A DNA stretch of 64,000 nucleotides from Protopterus annectens. Its lineage: Eukaryota; Chordata; Ceratodontiformes; Protopteridae. Position numbers and translations under genes: made by a program. How positions within the stretch are numbered: position 1 is the stretch's first letter; each line of letters starts with the position of its first letter. The notes under the pieces are model-generated. The model had not been told where the DNA came from. It saw only the letters and a program-made list of their open reading frames with translations, and ran no database searches. The stretch covers positions 931,285,309 to 931,349,308 of the forward strand of contig NC_056743.1 of the NCBI RefSeq assembly GCF_019279795.1, in the 5' to 3' direction. Positions 11,996 to 23,079 of the stretch are shown in pieces.

Positions 11996-12089
11996 GAATC
12001 CCAAAGCTGAAAGAAAGGGAGGTGGTCATAAAGAGGAAGGCGTGGCTAAAAGGCCCTGCAAGACTGCAGAGGCAAAGCCTGCCCTAGAC

Positions 12090-13245
12090 TTAAGAGTAGA
12101 GAGGTAGATTGTAGTGCTTAGAAAAAGTATTCACTGAACTCCAAGTTGCAGCTTCCAAAATGTCCTTTGTAGGAACTCCCCTGAGGAAAGCCGCAGAAGT
12201 GGCAGCAGCTCTGGTGAAATGAGTCCGTATACTCCCTGGGATTTGCTTTCCATGGTGGGAATAACAAAATCTGATTCCATGAGCAATCCATTTAGAAATG
12301 GTCTGTTTTGAAATGGCTTTACCTTGGGAACTTGAAGCATAAGAAACAAACAATTGTTCTGATTTTCTGATGTCCTTGGTTCTGTTGAGGTAAAAACGTT
12401 GTTGTCTGTGTACATCCAAGGAATGTAAGACCCTTTCCCCTTTATTTTGAGGAGTGGGGAAAAAGGTTGGCAAGTGAATAGTTTGATTTAAAGCCACTTT
12501 GGAAACCACCTTAGGCACGAAGGTAGGATTAGTCCTCAAAGATACCCTGTCTTGATGAAAAATAATATAAGGCTCCACAGCCATAAGAGCTTGTAACTCT
12601 AAAACTCTCCTGGCAGAGGTTAGGGCTAAAAGGATAGCTGTCTTCCAAGATAAAAACTTGATGTCAGAAGAGGCAGCAGGCTCAAAAGGAGGCAAAGTTA
12701 GTTTTTCCAAAACATAGTTGAGATCCCAAGCAGGAATGGGAGGAGATCTAGGAGGTCTTAAGTTCTTAGCTCCTCTGAGAAATTGTCTCATGAGCTGGTG
12801 GGAAAAAGATTGGAGGGTCTGTATTATAATGAGCAGAAATAGCAGAGGCATGTATCTTAATGGAAGAGAAAGAGAGACCCTTATTGTGAGAGATCTGTCA
12901 AGTAAAGTAATGTTAGGAAGAAGAGGATCAGAATCCTGAGCCTGCATCCAGGAACAAAATCTTTTCCATTTTCCTGCATAAGATTTTCTAGTGCTAGGAC
13001 GTCTGGCTTTTAAAATGACATCCATAACCTGCTTGGGCAGTAAAGAAGAAATCAAAGGTCCTGGATTAACCAGGCCGCCAGGCTGAGAGCTCTGATATGA
13101 GAGTGTAGAATCTGCCTCTGATGTTGGGACACAAGGTTCGGGGACTGAGGAAAAACCCAAGGGGGCTCCAGGCATAGGATTTTTAGAGTTGGATACCAAA
13201 ACTGCCCAGGCCAATTTGGAGCCAGCAAGATCATCATCTTGGGCT
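12090..13245 (-). CDS. DIRS tyrosine recombinase (copy D), in-frame fused to pol
   Basis: Tyrosine recombinase that would integrate circular element DNA. The reading runs from the RRPSTRKSYAGKWKRF core-binding segment to the C terminus without a stop. Catalytic residues are visible: R in TSARRVLELQ, the HxxR box as HFTRAAATS, and the nucleophile candidate Y in FSKHYNLPL near the end. Between about 12800 and 12930 the translation is out of register with the other copies, and the proper reading (KGLSFSSIKIHASAISA) sits in another frame. Two indels thus cancel. A further indel near 13245 joins it to the RNase H frame, giving a 566-residue open stretch (12090-13790). Probably inactive because of the shifted segment. 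Confidence 0.75.
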
Positions 13246-14980
13246 TGGTCCTGTTTTATCTTCAATAAGACTCGTGGAAGAAGAGGAAGAGGCGGAAAGG
13301 CATATCCCGAGAGGTTCCTCCAACTGAATGACAAGGCGTCCACTTTCCAAGCTTCTGTGTGGAAAATCCTGGTGCAAAAATTCTGTAGTTGATGATTGAG
13401 ATGGGATGCAGAGAGGTCTATGTGAGGACATCCCCAGACTGCTATCATCCTGAATATTTTGGTGTCCAGCATCCACTCGTGTGGATCCGAAAGGTTTCTG
13501 CTCAGACTGTCTGCCAGGATGTTTTGCTTCCCTGGTACAAAATGAGCATGAAGGTCCAGATTGCAAGCTAGAGCTGTGTTCCATAGATCCATGGCTAGTC
13601 TGCAAAGGGGGTAGGAATGAGATCCCCCCTGCTTGTTTATGTACCACATAACTGTGGTGTTGTCTGTCCGTATTAGCAGTTGTCCTGGTTGTAAAAGATT
13701 CCTGAAGGCCAATAGAGCTTTCTGAACAGCTAACATTTCTTTTAAATTGATATGCAGGTGCTTCTGATCCATTGTCCAAAGGCCCTGCAAACAATTGCTC
13801 TGAAAATGGGCTCCCCAAGCATAATCCGAGGCGTCCGTGGTTAGAATCTGAGTGGCAGGAGGCAGACAGAAGGGTTTCCCTTTGTTTAGAGCACATGCCC
13901 TGGACCACCAAAGAAATTCCTTTTAAAGGCAAGGAAGGACGGAGATCAGTATGTCTAAACTGTGGCAATGCTGAGACCATACACTTTTTAGGTACCACTG
14001 TATTTTCCTCATGTGTAGTCTTGCATATGGTACGAGAAGGATGCAGGAGGCCATGTAACCCAAAGCCTGCAGGAATTTCCTTGCAGATAGTTGAGTTAGA
14101 GTTGCCAAGGTTCTGAAAGTTGAAGCCAGCTGTAATTGTTTTTCGGATGTCAGAAATGCCATCTGGGTTGTGGCGTTTAGAAGTGCACCCAGAAAAGTTA
14201 TCTGTCGTGATGGTGTCAAATTTGACTTTTTTATGTTTACAAAGAATCCCAGGAACTTGAGAAGGTTCTGTACAAATTCTAGATGCTGGAGTAAGACATC
14301 CTTGCTGTCTGCCTGAATTAGGCAATCGTCCAGATAAGGGTAAATTTGAATTCCCTTGAGTCTGCAGTAAGCTACTACTGGAGCCAGGCACTTGGTGAAG
14401 ACCCTGGGTGCAGTAGACAATCCAAAGGGCAACGCAGAGAATTGAAAGTGCCTTGATCCGGCCTTGAACCTGAGGTATTTTCTGCAAACCTGCCTGATGG
14501 GAATGTGTAAATATGCCTCCTTTAAATCCAAAGTTACCATCCATGCATCTTTGGACAGCATTGGAAGCAGCTGCTGTAGAGTAAGCATCTTGAATTTTGA
14601 AATCTCTAGAAAGGTGTTCAAGACCGACAGATCCAGAATGGGTCTCCATGAGTTTTGCTTCCTTGGGACTAGAAAGAGCCTCGAGTAAAAACCTTTTCCC
14701 ATCTCTGAAAGAGGAACCATTTCTATGGCATTCATAGCCAAAAGAGCTTCCACCTGGTTTAAGGCCTCCGTCCATTGATGTTTTGGAAGGTCTGGCCATC
14801 CGCTTGGCCTTGGCAAGGTATGAAAATGGAATTTGTAGCCTCTTAAAACCACATCCAAAATCCACTTGTCTTGGGTTATTTGAGTCCAATTTTGACAAAA
14901 AAGAGAGAGTTTTCCTCCGAGAGGGGCTTCCAGGCAAGAAGTTCCTGTAGCCCAACAGAGGGAGTCATTGAGTTTGTTTC
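13052..14980 (-). pseudogene. DIRS RT, RNase H and methyltransferase-like polyprotein (copy D)
   Basis: Reverse transcriptase motifs are intact in one frame: FYSRLFLVPRKQNSWRP, TLDLKEAYLHIPI, FSALPFGLSTAPRVFTK and IYPYLDDCLIQA. The frame then meets a single stop at about 13923, before KEFLWW. It stays open through RNase H (LTTDASDYAWGAH, then RTDNTTVMWYINKQGG) and the Dam-like stretch (DPHEWMLDTKIF, IDLSASHLNHQLQNF, YAFPPLPLL). The native C-terminal tail continues at 13052-13237 in the frame lost to the fusion with YR. Only the one stop prevents a full polyprotein. Confidence 0.85.
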
Positions 14981-16748
14981 CTTTGAGATTGTGACCTGTC
15001 TTCTCCTCCCCTAGGGGTGGAAGCAGTCCACTGTCTTGGTCTATAAGCAGCTTGTGTTTGAGGCCTCCCTCTGGAGCGTCTATATCTACCCCTCTGAGGC
15101 CTGTCTGAAGTGGGAAAAGACCAATTTTTTGAAGGCCAATTCCTGCTAAATCTAGGTGGCTGTACTTGTAAGAACTCTTTAACTGTTTGCATGGATTTCG
15201 CCTTATCCTCCATCTTTTTAATCACCTCTTCAGCTTTTGATCCAAACAAAACATTATGCTGAACAGGAGCATCCAATAATTTAGCTTTTACTTGTTCAGG
15301 TAAATTTTGTTCCTTTAGCCATGCATGCCTTCTAATGACTGTGCCAGAGGCCGCAGCCCTACAAGAAGCCTCCAAGGCATCAAATCCACAGTGTAAACCA
15401 TGCTTCCCAACCTGTTCAGTGGCATGCAATAAGTCATGTAATTCCTCATCATCTGCACAGGCAGAAATGGAAGTAAGCTTTTGTTTTAAGACAGACAAGA
15501 GAAATCGCTGGTATTTAAGCATATGAAACTGACAGTTTAAAGCCCTAATGGACAAAGTAGCAGAAGTGTACACCTTTTTGCCCCATCTTTCTAAGGATCG
15601 AGAATCCTTTTCAGTAGGATTGGGATTTTTGACAGAAGCAGCCTTAACTCTCTTAGGACTCTGAGAAATGGTTTCAGGATCAGCAGAAGGGTTCTTGTAT
15701 AAAAACTGATGGGAATCAGGAACCCTGTAATATCTATCAGGCTTTACAGGAGCAGGAGGAAAAGAGTCAGGGGTTAAGTTGGCCTCCGAAAAGGCATCAT
15801 CCACAATATCCAAAACAGGAGGAATAGCCAGGGGTCTATGCTGGGGAAGAAGAAGAAGAAAATCCCTCAGTCTTTTCTTGGATTCCGAATACTCCTGTCC
15901 TTCCCAGTGGAAATGTTCCCTCATTTCATGCAAAGTTTCCCCAAAAGAGAAATCCTCAGGGGGAGAAGCTGAAGGAATGGATTCTTCAGCATCAGAATCT
16001 TCATAAGGAGGGAAAGAATATTCCTGATCAGAAGAAGAAACTGAGGAGACAGAAGCCTGATCAGAAGAATCATAATAAACATCCTGCCTTGGCCTTTTGT
16101 CTGGAGGGGGATGTGAACCCCTAATCATACTAAGTAAATCCTCCGCCATCTTGAGTAACTGTTTCTGTGACTTGGGAGCTGGTTCAGAAGAGGCCTGTGT
16201 TGAAGTCTTTGATTTAGAAGGAGTCTTTGCCTTTACTAGCAGCTGAGTAGGCCTGAAAACCCCTTCGGAAGCCGGTACCTGCACAGCGGCTCTGGACCCA
16301 TCCGAAGGAGCATTGTCCGAAGGTCCTGCAACAGAAATATTTAAAGGCCTGGTTGGCTCCTCATGAGAGTCCGTTTCGGCCATCGGTTCTGAAATGGCCG
16401 ACGACAGGGGCTGCAAAAGCGCCTCACTGACGATGGCCGAACCTGAAGCTGGCTATGCTTGTGCGCTATTGTCAGATTTGGATCTCGGAGGCCTGTCTTT
16501 ATCCTTGCGACGTTTGTGAACTCCGGTAGCCAGGACCGTATCTGATGATATTTTGTAGTTAAAACGTCTACCGAAATAATGAAAAGCAAAATCGTACCTT
16601 CGTTTAATTGTACGTTGATTGAATCTAGCACAAAATCGACAACTAGCTATGTCGTGGTCAGGGCCTAAGCAAGGAATACAGTAAGAATGAAAATCCTTAT
16701 GAGGTATTTGCTTCCCACATGAAATGCAATTATTAACTTTATCTGCAT
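14965..16748 (-). pseudogene. DIRS gag (copy D), one internal stop
   Basis: Gag of the family, about 590 residues. N terminus: VNNCISCGKQIPHKDFHSYC with CLGPDHD and C-x2-C following. Then KRRKDKDRPPR, acidic and serine-rich stretches, SFGETLHEMREHFHWE, WGKKVYTSATLSIRALNC, RRHAWLKEQNLPEQVK, and a basic C terminus with SRNWPSKNWSFP and RGRYRRSRGR, suited to nucleic-acid binding. A single TAG at about 16453 splits the frame. The usual ATG (16746-16748) is out of frame because one base is missing after it. The stop at 14965-14967 lies just before pol, which is in another frame. Confidence 0.85.
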
Positions 16749-16759
16749 CGGATTGGAGC

Positions 16760-17014
16760 AAGAAAAAAGTTTCCCCAACGGGGTACTTAGCTTTGAGTGG
16801 AGAAGTCAGTCTTCGGACCGAAGGAAATCAGAAAAATTCGTTAGGAGTCAGCCGACCGGCACTTGCGAACTGGTATCACCGCACAGCAAGAAAGAATGGA
16901 GAAGATGGCATCGGCTGTCAGCTTTGTACTCCTGGCGCTCTGACGTCAGGGAGCATGGTTGAACAGCCGATGCCGGACCCAGACTTTGGGATTCTGGCCG
17001 ACCGAGGGCTACCT
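16760..17014 (-). promoter_or_regulatory. 5' ITR of copy D with CRE-like site
   Basis: TGACGTCA lies at 16941-16948. The TATA position reads TACAAAG on the minus strand, so this copy's TATA box is altered. CCCCAACGGGG occurs at about 16773-16783, upstream of gag. The outer end of the ITR is cut at about 17014. Confidence 0.5.
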
Positions 17015-18024
17015 GTCAGGTTTCCTGGGAGCTGGAGGTGAAGTGTCTGGGGCCAGGCTAGATTCCAAGAAGCATAATCTACAATGTCCAGTACAGGAGG
17101 AATAGCTAAAGGCCTGTGTTGAGGTAGGAGTAAGAATTCCCTAAGCCTCTTTTTCGAGTCAGAGTAATCGGAAATGCTCCCTAAAAGTATGCAAAGTTTC
17201 ACCAAAAGAGAAATCTTCTGGAGGGGAAGCAGAAGGAATTGAGTCCTCTGCATCAGAATCCTCATAAGTAGATAAGGGCAAATCCTGGTTATCAGAAGAA
17301 ACAGAAATTTCAGAATCCTGATCAGAAGGAAAATCAGCTCTAGGTCTCAGAGGGAGAAGGATGGCTTCCCCTGATTAGAGTAATAAGGACTTCAGCCATT
17401 CTTATCATTTGTTTTTTAGGCATAGGGGCCTGACCATGTGGTCTGAGCATCGGTTTTCTAGGCGTGGATCGAGTTTTAGGCCTTGAAGAAGAAGATGGCA
17501 TCAGTTTGATATGCAAGTTAGTAGGCCTGAATAAACCTTCAGAAGCCGGTGCCTGTACAGCAGCTCCGGACCCATACAAGGTAGAGACATCCGCAGGTTC
17601 CATAGTTGAAGACGCATCTCGCAGCATACCGGACTCCGAATGGGTCTCAGTAGAGGCCTGCGAATCTGAAGTAGCGGGTATCAGGGGCTGCGAAACGCCT
17701 GAGTACTGGCGAAGTGGCAACTAGCTTAACGGAAGCATCGTCGGCAGTTTTGGACCTATTCGGTCTGTCTCTGTCTTTATCTTTACGTTCCAGAATGTCG
17801 ATAGTCACATGGCTTACCGAAGCCATTTCTGGATAACTGAACCAAGTACCAAAATAGTTTGATGCGAAAATGAACAGACGATGAACAGTTCGAGGATTGA
17901 ATAAGGCACAAAACCGACAGCGAGGGACACCGTGGTCTGGGCCTAAGCAAGGAATGCAGTACGAATGAAAATCTTGAGATATTTGCTTTCCACAAGTGAT
18001 ACAATAGTTAACTTTTACTAACAT
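17015..18024 (-). pseudogene. DIRS gag N-terminal half (copy C/E)
   Basis: Starts at the ATG 18022-18024 with MLVKVNYCITCGKQ and continues SYCIPCLGPDHG and CRFCALF, the cysteine/histidine motif of DIRS gag. The frame changes near 17700. ASEGLFRPTNLHIK, PKKQMIRMAEVLITLIRGSHP and LPQHRPLAIPPVLDIVD follow in different frames. The segment equivalent to HTLREHFHWE near 17165 has a short deletion. Confidence 0.8.
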
Positions 18025-18044
18025 TGGTTTAGAGCATGAAAAAG

Positions 18045-18342
18045 GATCCCCAACAGAGTACTTAGCTTTTTTGAAGACTTCAGTTCTGAAACTCTAAAAC
18101 AAAAATTTCAGGAGTCAGCCGATCGGCACTTGTGAACTGCTTCTGTTTCGGGCACAGCACGGCAAGAAAGACTGATGTAATGACATCAGCTGCATGCTTT
18201 ATACCCCTGACTACCTGACATCATGGAAGATGAGACCGCAACCGACGCAGGACTCAAGACTTTGATAATCAGGCCGACTGAGGGCTACCTGCAAGCAGAT
18301 AATCCAAATGTAATGACTGCAACAGTGAAACACAAAGAACAT
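18045..18342 (-). promoter_or_regulatory. 5' ITR of copy C/E
   Basis: A TATAAA box on the minus strand (18198-18203) and a CRE-like TGACATCA with one change (18216-18223) are in the same order as in other copies. The palindrome before gag is degraded (CCCCAACAGAG near 18050). Confidence 0.45.
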
Positions 18343-18794
18343 CTAAAGTTATATACTTACCACAATGACAAATCCGTGTTGTCTGATTATCATCTAGTTC
18401 AACACATGGTTGTCGGATTTTTGGCACCATCTCTAAAGCTTCACAGATCCAGGGCTCTGACTCCTCCCCTACCAATATTTCCCTCCACTTAAACTCCGTA
18501 CCTCAGATCAAGTTTGCCCCACCAAATTGAAAATTTATAGAAATAACCCATTCAAGACGAACTATTAACTTGACAGGAAATATTTAGCAGATCACAGTCT
18601 GATAGGTCTATTTCTACACAGTGTGCAAGTGAGATCCATTCAGTCACCAAAAGCCAACAGATGATAATTGGAAGGTGGGAGGGAGGCTTAACCAGACATA
18701 AATCAGATATGGCTCTATCATGGCAAGTACATAACTTTCATATTTGATGTGGTCTATTTTCAACCAATTCAAGACATGGGAGGACATTCACAAA
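18343..18794 (-). repeat. 3' ITR and decayed ICR of element H
   Basis: Begins AAGTTATATACTTACCAC at about 18346, the family-2 terminus (copy G: AAGTTATGTACTCACTAT). A fold-back partner, GGCAAGTACATAACTTTC, lies near 18740-18757, as expected for an ICR. The segment between has no coding capacity. It ends at the 3' terminus of copy F. Confidence 0.7.
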
Positions 18795-19285
18795 AGTACA
18801 GTTTTGTACCTACCATAAATGTAGATGCTAATACAGCTGCAGTAATCACATATGGGTTCTCTGCCGTCAGGCGGTCCCTCGGTCGGCCGAATTCCAAAGT
18901 CTAGGTCCGGCGTCGGTTGTTGTCGCTTTCTTTCCTGATGTCAGTGAGGCAGGGGTATACAAGACACAGCCGACGCCATTTTCTTCAGTCTTTCTTGCCC
19001 CAGATGTCAGGTGCCCCCAGAAGGAAGGCAATACATAAATTATATTTATATACATGAAATGCAATATAATCAAAAATCAGTAGTTGCAAGCAAATATACC
19101 ATAGAAGGATAACCCCATCAGGTTGTATGAAGAGGGGTTAGGCTCTAGGCCTTTACCAAGAGGGGAAGGAGGGAGGGAAACATGTACTGCAGCTGTATTA
19201 GCACTCGAACATCTACATTTATGGTAGGTACAAAACTGTACTATGTTCATCGTGCATACAGCTGCAGTAATCACATATGGGTAGA
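18795..19285 (-). repeat. 3' ITR and ICR of copy F
   Basis: The ITR runs from 18795. The ICR at about 19195-19280 contains CATCTACATTTATGGTAGGT, the complement of the 3' end, followed by GCATACAGCTGCAGTAATCA, which corresponds to the 5' end of this same copy. A weakened TATA (GTATACAAG, about 18955) and CRE-like site point toward plus-strand transcription into the element. Confidence 0.85.
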
Positions 19286-19315
19286 ATCCCAAAGCTACGC
19301 ACAGGGTGGTAGGCA

Positions 19316-20640
19316 CTAGGTGGAATTGGGATGAGCCAGAATGCCCTGCAACACAGCAGTGGCAAAGCCTGCTCTAGTTTTGGAATATAAAGGCAGGTGG
19401 TAGTGTTTGGAATATAAAGGCAGGTGGTAGTGTTTTGTGAAGGTATGCACAGAACTCCAAGTGGCTGCCTCCAAAATATCTTTGGTAGGAACTCCTCTGA
19501 GGAAGGCTGTAGAGGTAGCTGTGGCCCTGGTGGAGTGGGATCTGATGCCTGTAGGGACAGATTTTCCATGATAGGAGTAACAAAACCGTATGCAGTGGCC
19601 TATCCATTTTGAAATTGTCTGTTTGGTAACTGGCTTCCCTTGAGCTCCTACAGCATAGGACACAAAGAGTTGCTCTGATTTCCTGAAAGGCTTTGTTCTG
19701 TCCAAATAATAACGTAGCTGTCTATGGATGTCTAAGGAGTGTAGGAGCCTTTCCCCTTTATTTTGAGGATTGGGGTAAAAGGTAGGTAAGGGTATGGCTT
19801 GATTTAAAGCTACCCTGGATACCCCTTTAGGCATAAATGACGGGTTGGTTCAAAGGGAAACCCTATCCTGATGGAAGATGAGAAAGGGCTGCACAACCAT
19901 GAGGGCTTGTAGTTCCGATACTCTACAAGCTGAGGTAATGGCCAGAAGGAAAGCTGTTTTCCAGGACAAGTATTGCAAATCTGTTGAGGCAGCTGGTTCA
20001 AAGGGAGGCAATGTTAATTTTTCTAGAATGGAATTAAGATCCCAGGCTGGTATTAGTTGCTTCCTTGGTGGTCTTATATTCTTAGCCCCTCTGAGGAACT
20101 GTCTTAAGAGTGGGTGAGAGAATAAGGGTGGATCCGTGTTGAATTCTGCAGAAATGGCTGAGGCATGGATTTTTATGGAGGAAAATGAAAGTCCAGTGTT
20201 CAGCAGCTCAGCTAGATACTGTAATACCTGAGGCAAATTCAGTTTTTTAGGGTCCTGGCCTTTTTTCCTCATTCCAAGAGCAAAACGGTTTCCATTTTGC
20301 GGAGTAAGCCTTTCTAGTAGATGGCCTTCTGGCCTCCAAAATGACATCCTGCATCTCTTTGGGGAGTAGAGTCTGTTGTGGTGTTAAGGAATTTTCCATG
20401 CAGCGAGATTGAGTGTTTTCAGCTGACTGTGAAGAGTTTTGTAGCTGTGCTGAGTCAGCAGAAGAGGCATTAGAGGTAGGGGCCAGGGAGGAGTATGTGT
20501 TAGGCTCCTCAGTAGTGGGTACCAGTGTTGTCTTGGCCAGTCTGGAGCAATTCGTATCATCTTCGGTCTGTCTGCTCTTGCTTTCAAGAGCATCTTTGGC
20601 AGAAGAGGCAGAGGTGGGAAAGCGTAAACTATCCATGCTG
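19316..20640 (-). pseudogene. DIRS tyrosine recombinase (copy F), catalytic Tyr motif duplicated
   Basis: The N-terminal part (KEMQDVILEARRPSTRKAYS) is in a frame overlapping the end of pol. The middle (LPQVLQYLAELLNTGLSFSS, SACRVSELQ) and C-terminal part (IRSHSTRATATSTAFLRG) share another frame with a break near 19840. Catalytic R, HxxR (HSTR) and Y are visible. A 27-bp tandem duplication at about 19381-19434 repeats KHYHLPLYS, giving two candidate nucleophile tyrosines. Frameshifts near 20300 and 19840 make it a pseudogene as it stands. Confidence 0.85.
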
Positions 20641-22300
20641 TCCAACTGAATGAAAGGGCGTCCACTCTCCAGGCCTTTGGATGAAAGGCCCTTGAACAAA
20701 ACTTTTCCAATTGATGATTCCTGTGGGAGGCGAAGAGATCTATGTCTGGCCTCCCCCACGCTTGGATTATCTTTGTAAACACTTGAGGATGCAACTTCCA
20801 TTCGTGTGGATCTGTCATATTTCTGCTTAGATTGTCTGCCAGCGTGTTTTCCAAGCCTGGCAAGTACTGTGCTTGAAGTTCGATTTGCCATTCCAGAGCC
20901 AAGTTCCAAAGTGTCATGGCTAGTCTGCACAGGGGGTATGAATGTGTTCCTCCTTGTTTGTTTATGTACCACATTACTGTGGTGTTGTCTGTTCTTATCA
21001 ATAATTGTCCTGGATGCAGGAGGTCCTTGAATGCTGTAATTGCATTTATCACTGCTAGCATTTCCTTTTGATTGATGTGAAGGTGCTTTTCCTTTTGGGA
21101 CCATTTGCCCTGAATGCACCTGTCTGTCATGTGCGCCCCCCAGGCGTAGTCTGAGGCGTCTGTTGTGATGACTTGATTTGCTTGAGGCTTGCAGAATAGA
21201 AGACCTGTGTTTGTTTGACATGCTTGGGCCCACCATAGAAATTCCTTTTGCAAACATGGAATTATTGGTATTATTGTTTCCAAACTGTGGCTCTGTTGAG
21301 ACCATAGTTTTTTTAGGTACCATTGAAGTTTCCTCATATGCAACTTTGCACATGGGATTAAAAGAATGCAAGATGTCATGAAGCCCAGAGCCTGCAGGAT
21401 TTTCCTTGCAGTAAGCCTGGTACAATTTGCTAGTGTTTTGAAGTACTGAGTTAGTTGCCCCTGTTTTTCTGGCGTAAGATAGGCCATCTGGGTGTTTGTG
21501 TCCAAGTTGGCACCCAGGAAAGTTATTTTCTGAGATGGTGTTAGCCTGGACTTCTCTTTGTTGATTGTGTATCCCAGAGAATTCAGTAACAGTGCTGCAT
21601 AAGCCAGATGTTCCAGAAGTATGTGCTTGCTGTCCGCTTGGATCAGGCAGTCATCCAAATAAGGGTAAATTTGTATCCCTTGAAGTCTGCAGTAGGCAAT
21701 TACTGATGCCAGGCATTTCGTGAATACTCTGAGCGCAGTAGATAAGCCAAAGGGCAATGCAGAGAATTGATAGTGTATTGAACCTGCAAGAAATCTGAGG
21801 TATCTTCTGCAGCTTTGTCTGATTGGGACATGCAGGTATGCCTCCTTGAGGTCCAATGTTACCAGCCAAAACTCCTTGCCCAGCATGGGAAGAAGCTGCT
21901 GTAATGTGAGCATCTTGAATTTTGGTACGAGTAAGAATGTGTTCAGGATGGATAAGTCCAAAATGGGTCTCCAGTCGGTTCCTTTACTTGGTACCAGAAA
22001 CAGCCTGGAATAAAAACCTTGACCTTCTTCGTGAGTAGGTACCTCTTGAATAGCTTTCATGTCTATGAGCTTTGAAATTTGTAGTTGTGCCTCTGCCCTT
22101 TGATTGTGTGGCAGGTTTGGCATGCCTCTCATTTTTGGGAAGAGTGTGAAAATGAAATCTGTAGCCTCTGTTTATAATGTCCAGGATCCATTTGTCTGTT
22201 GTGACAATATGCCAATTTCTTGTAAATAATGCCAGCTTTCCTCCCAAGGGTGCTGCCAGCTGGTATTTGCTTGGCATGGAAAGGAGGAAGTCATTGGGTT
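20384..22300 (-). CDS. DIRS RT, RNase H and methyltransferase-like protein (copy F)
   Basis: The longest intact pol reading in the window, 582 codons from 22132 to 20384. RT: FYSRLFLVPSKGTDWRPIL, TLDLKEAYLHVPIRQ, FSALPFGLSTALRVFTK, IYPYLDDCLIQAD (YLDD intact). RNase H: ITTDASDYAWGAHM, LHINQKEMLAVINA, IRTDNTTVMWYINKQGG, with candidate acidic residues in place. Dam-like region: DPHEWKLHPQVFTKI, PDIDLFASHRNHQLEKF, VYAFPPLPLLPK. The N-terminal start of the domain (LAAPLGGKLALFTRNW, about 22200-22270) is in another frame, so one indel lies near 22130. The C terminus overlaps the YR frame. Confidence 0.85.
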
Positions 22301-22399
22301 TGTTTCCTGTATTGTTGTGCACTGTCCTCACCACCTCTTGGTGCTGGAGACTGCCATTGCCTGCCTCTATATGATCCTTGTGATTGCCCTCTGCCCCTT

Positions 22400-22576
22400 G
22401 TGTGTCTTTATCTACCTCTTTGGGGCTTGTCCATGGCTGGAAAGGACCAGTTTTTAGAAGGCCAATTTCTGCTAAAACGTGGTGGTTGAACCTGTAGAAA
22501 AGCTTTGACTGTTTGCATAGATTTGGCTTTTTCTTCCATTTTCCGTAGTATCTCCTCAGCATTAGTACCAAATAGC
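22400..22576 (-). pseudogene. DIRS gag C-terminal piece (copy F), 3' of the LINE insertion
   Basis: After the LINE insertion the gag reading resumes as VLFGTNAEEILRKMEEKAKS and continues to the QPPRFSRNWPSKNW-type C terminus, in a different frame from the gag part upstream. It would be translated only if the insertion were absent. Confidence 0.75.
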
Positions 22577-23079
22577 ACACAGGTTCATAGGTTTATACTA
22601 GACTATCTGCCCTAAGGCATTTATAAGCCTAGCCCAAAGTTTTGTGGCTTACGCCACCCCTTATATGAAAAAATACTGTGCCCATTAGTTTGTTGTGCCT
22701 CTGTCCAGCAGTGACACAGAGATGATTCCCAGGGTAAACCTACGATCTCCCATCCACAGGTCAAGATTTCTCTTGAACAGAGCCAGCGAGGTGCAGTGCC
22801 TCACATGGACCGGGCTTTTATTCCACAGCATAGGGAGTCTCTGAGTGATAAATCTATCCCTCCAGCATGTCCTATTTATATCAGTGCTAAGGTTTAAGTC
22901 GCTTGCTCTAGTGGTTTTGGTGGATTTGGATTTTTTGAGGTGGAGCATGTCCATTAATTCCGGGTTGGACATGGCCTTGTATGTCAGGCACAGGTCACCT
23001 CTGAGCAGACGGTATGCGACTGAATAGAGCTGGAGTTTCTTCAATCTGGCAGCATATGACAGATTTTGGAGTCCCTTTA
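22577..23079 (-). mobile_element. 5'-truncated non-LTR retrotransposon (CR1/L2-like), 3' end
   Basis: The sense translation gives the C-terminal end of a LINE polymerase: GLQNLSYAARLKKLQL, RLLRGDLCLTYKAM, MLWNKSPVHVRHCTSLALFK and LDLWMGDRRF. This follows the usual non-LTR pattern of WN-x-LP-x-HV and S-x-x-x-FK-x-x-LD. A short 3' tail ends in CCTATGAACC. The same family occurs at 38652-39090. The insertion lies in codon KDV of copy F gag. Clade assignment is tentative. Confidence 0.8.

Larger units (their letters stand above)
11555..17014 (-). mobile_element. DIRS copy D (family 1), nearly full length
   Basis: All parts of a DIRS element are present in order: 3' ITR and ICR (11555-11995), YR, RT/RNase H/methyltransferase, gag and 5' ITR. 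The 5' ITR matches the inverted 3' ITR until about 17014, where the outer 60-80 bases are missing and copy C/E gag resumes. Defects visible are few: one stop in gag, one stop in pol, one frameshift that fuses pol to YR, and a pair of compensating indels in YR. Confidence 0.9.
17015..18342 (-). mobile_element. DIRS copy C/E (family 1), 5' portion
   Basis: This is the 5' continuation of C/E: gag N-terminal half and 5' ITR, ending at AACAT (18338-18342). Its left edge sits within the gag segment encoding PPAP-KPDRYYRV in sister copies, joined to the truncated 5' ITR of D. The join falls in CCTGTCAGG, a sequence both partners share in similar form, which suggests a microhomology deletion. To the right it directly abuts the 3' terminus of element H. 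Confidence 0.75.

Noticed and set aside
13234..14955. A 573-codon open frame in copy D
   Set aside because: It is the antiparallel-free third reading of the RT region: serine-rich, without RT motifs, while the true RT motifs lie in the overlapping frame on the same strand. Similar shadows occur in B, C/E, F, I and K.
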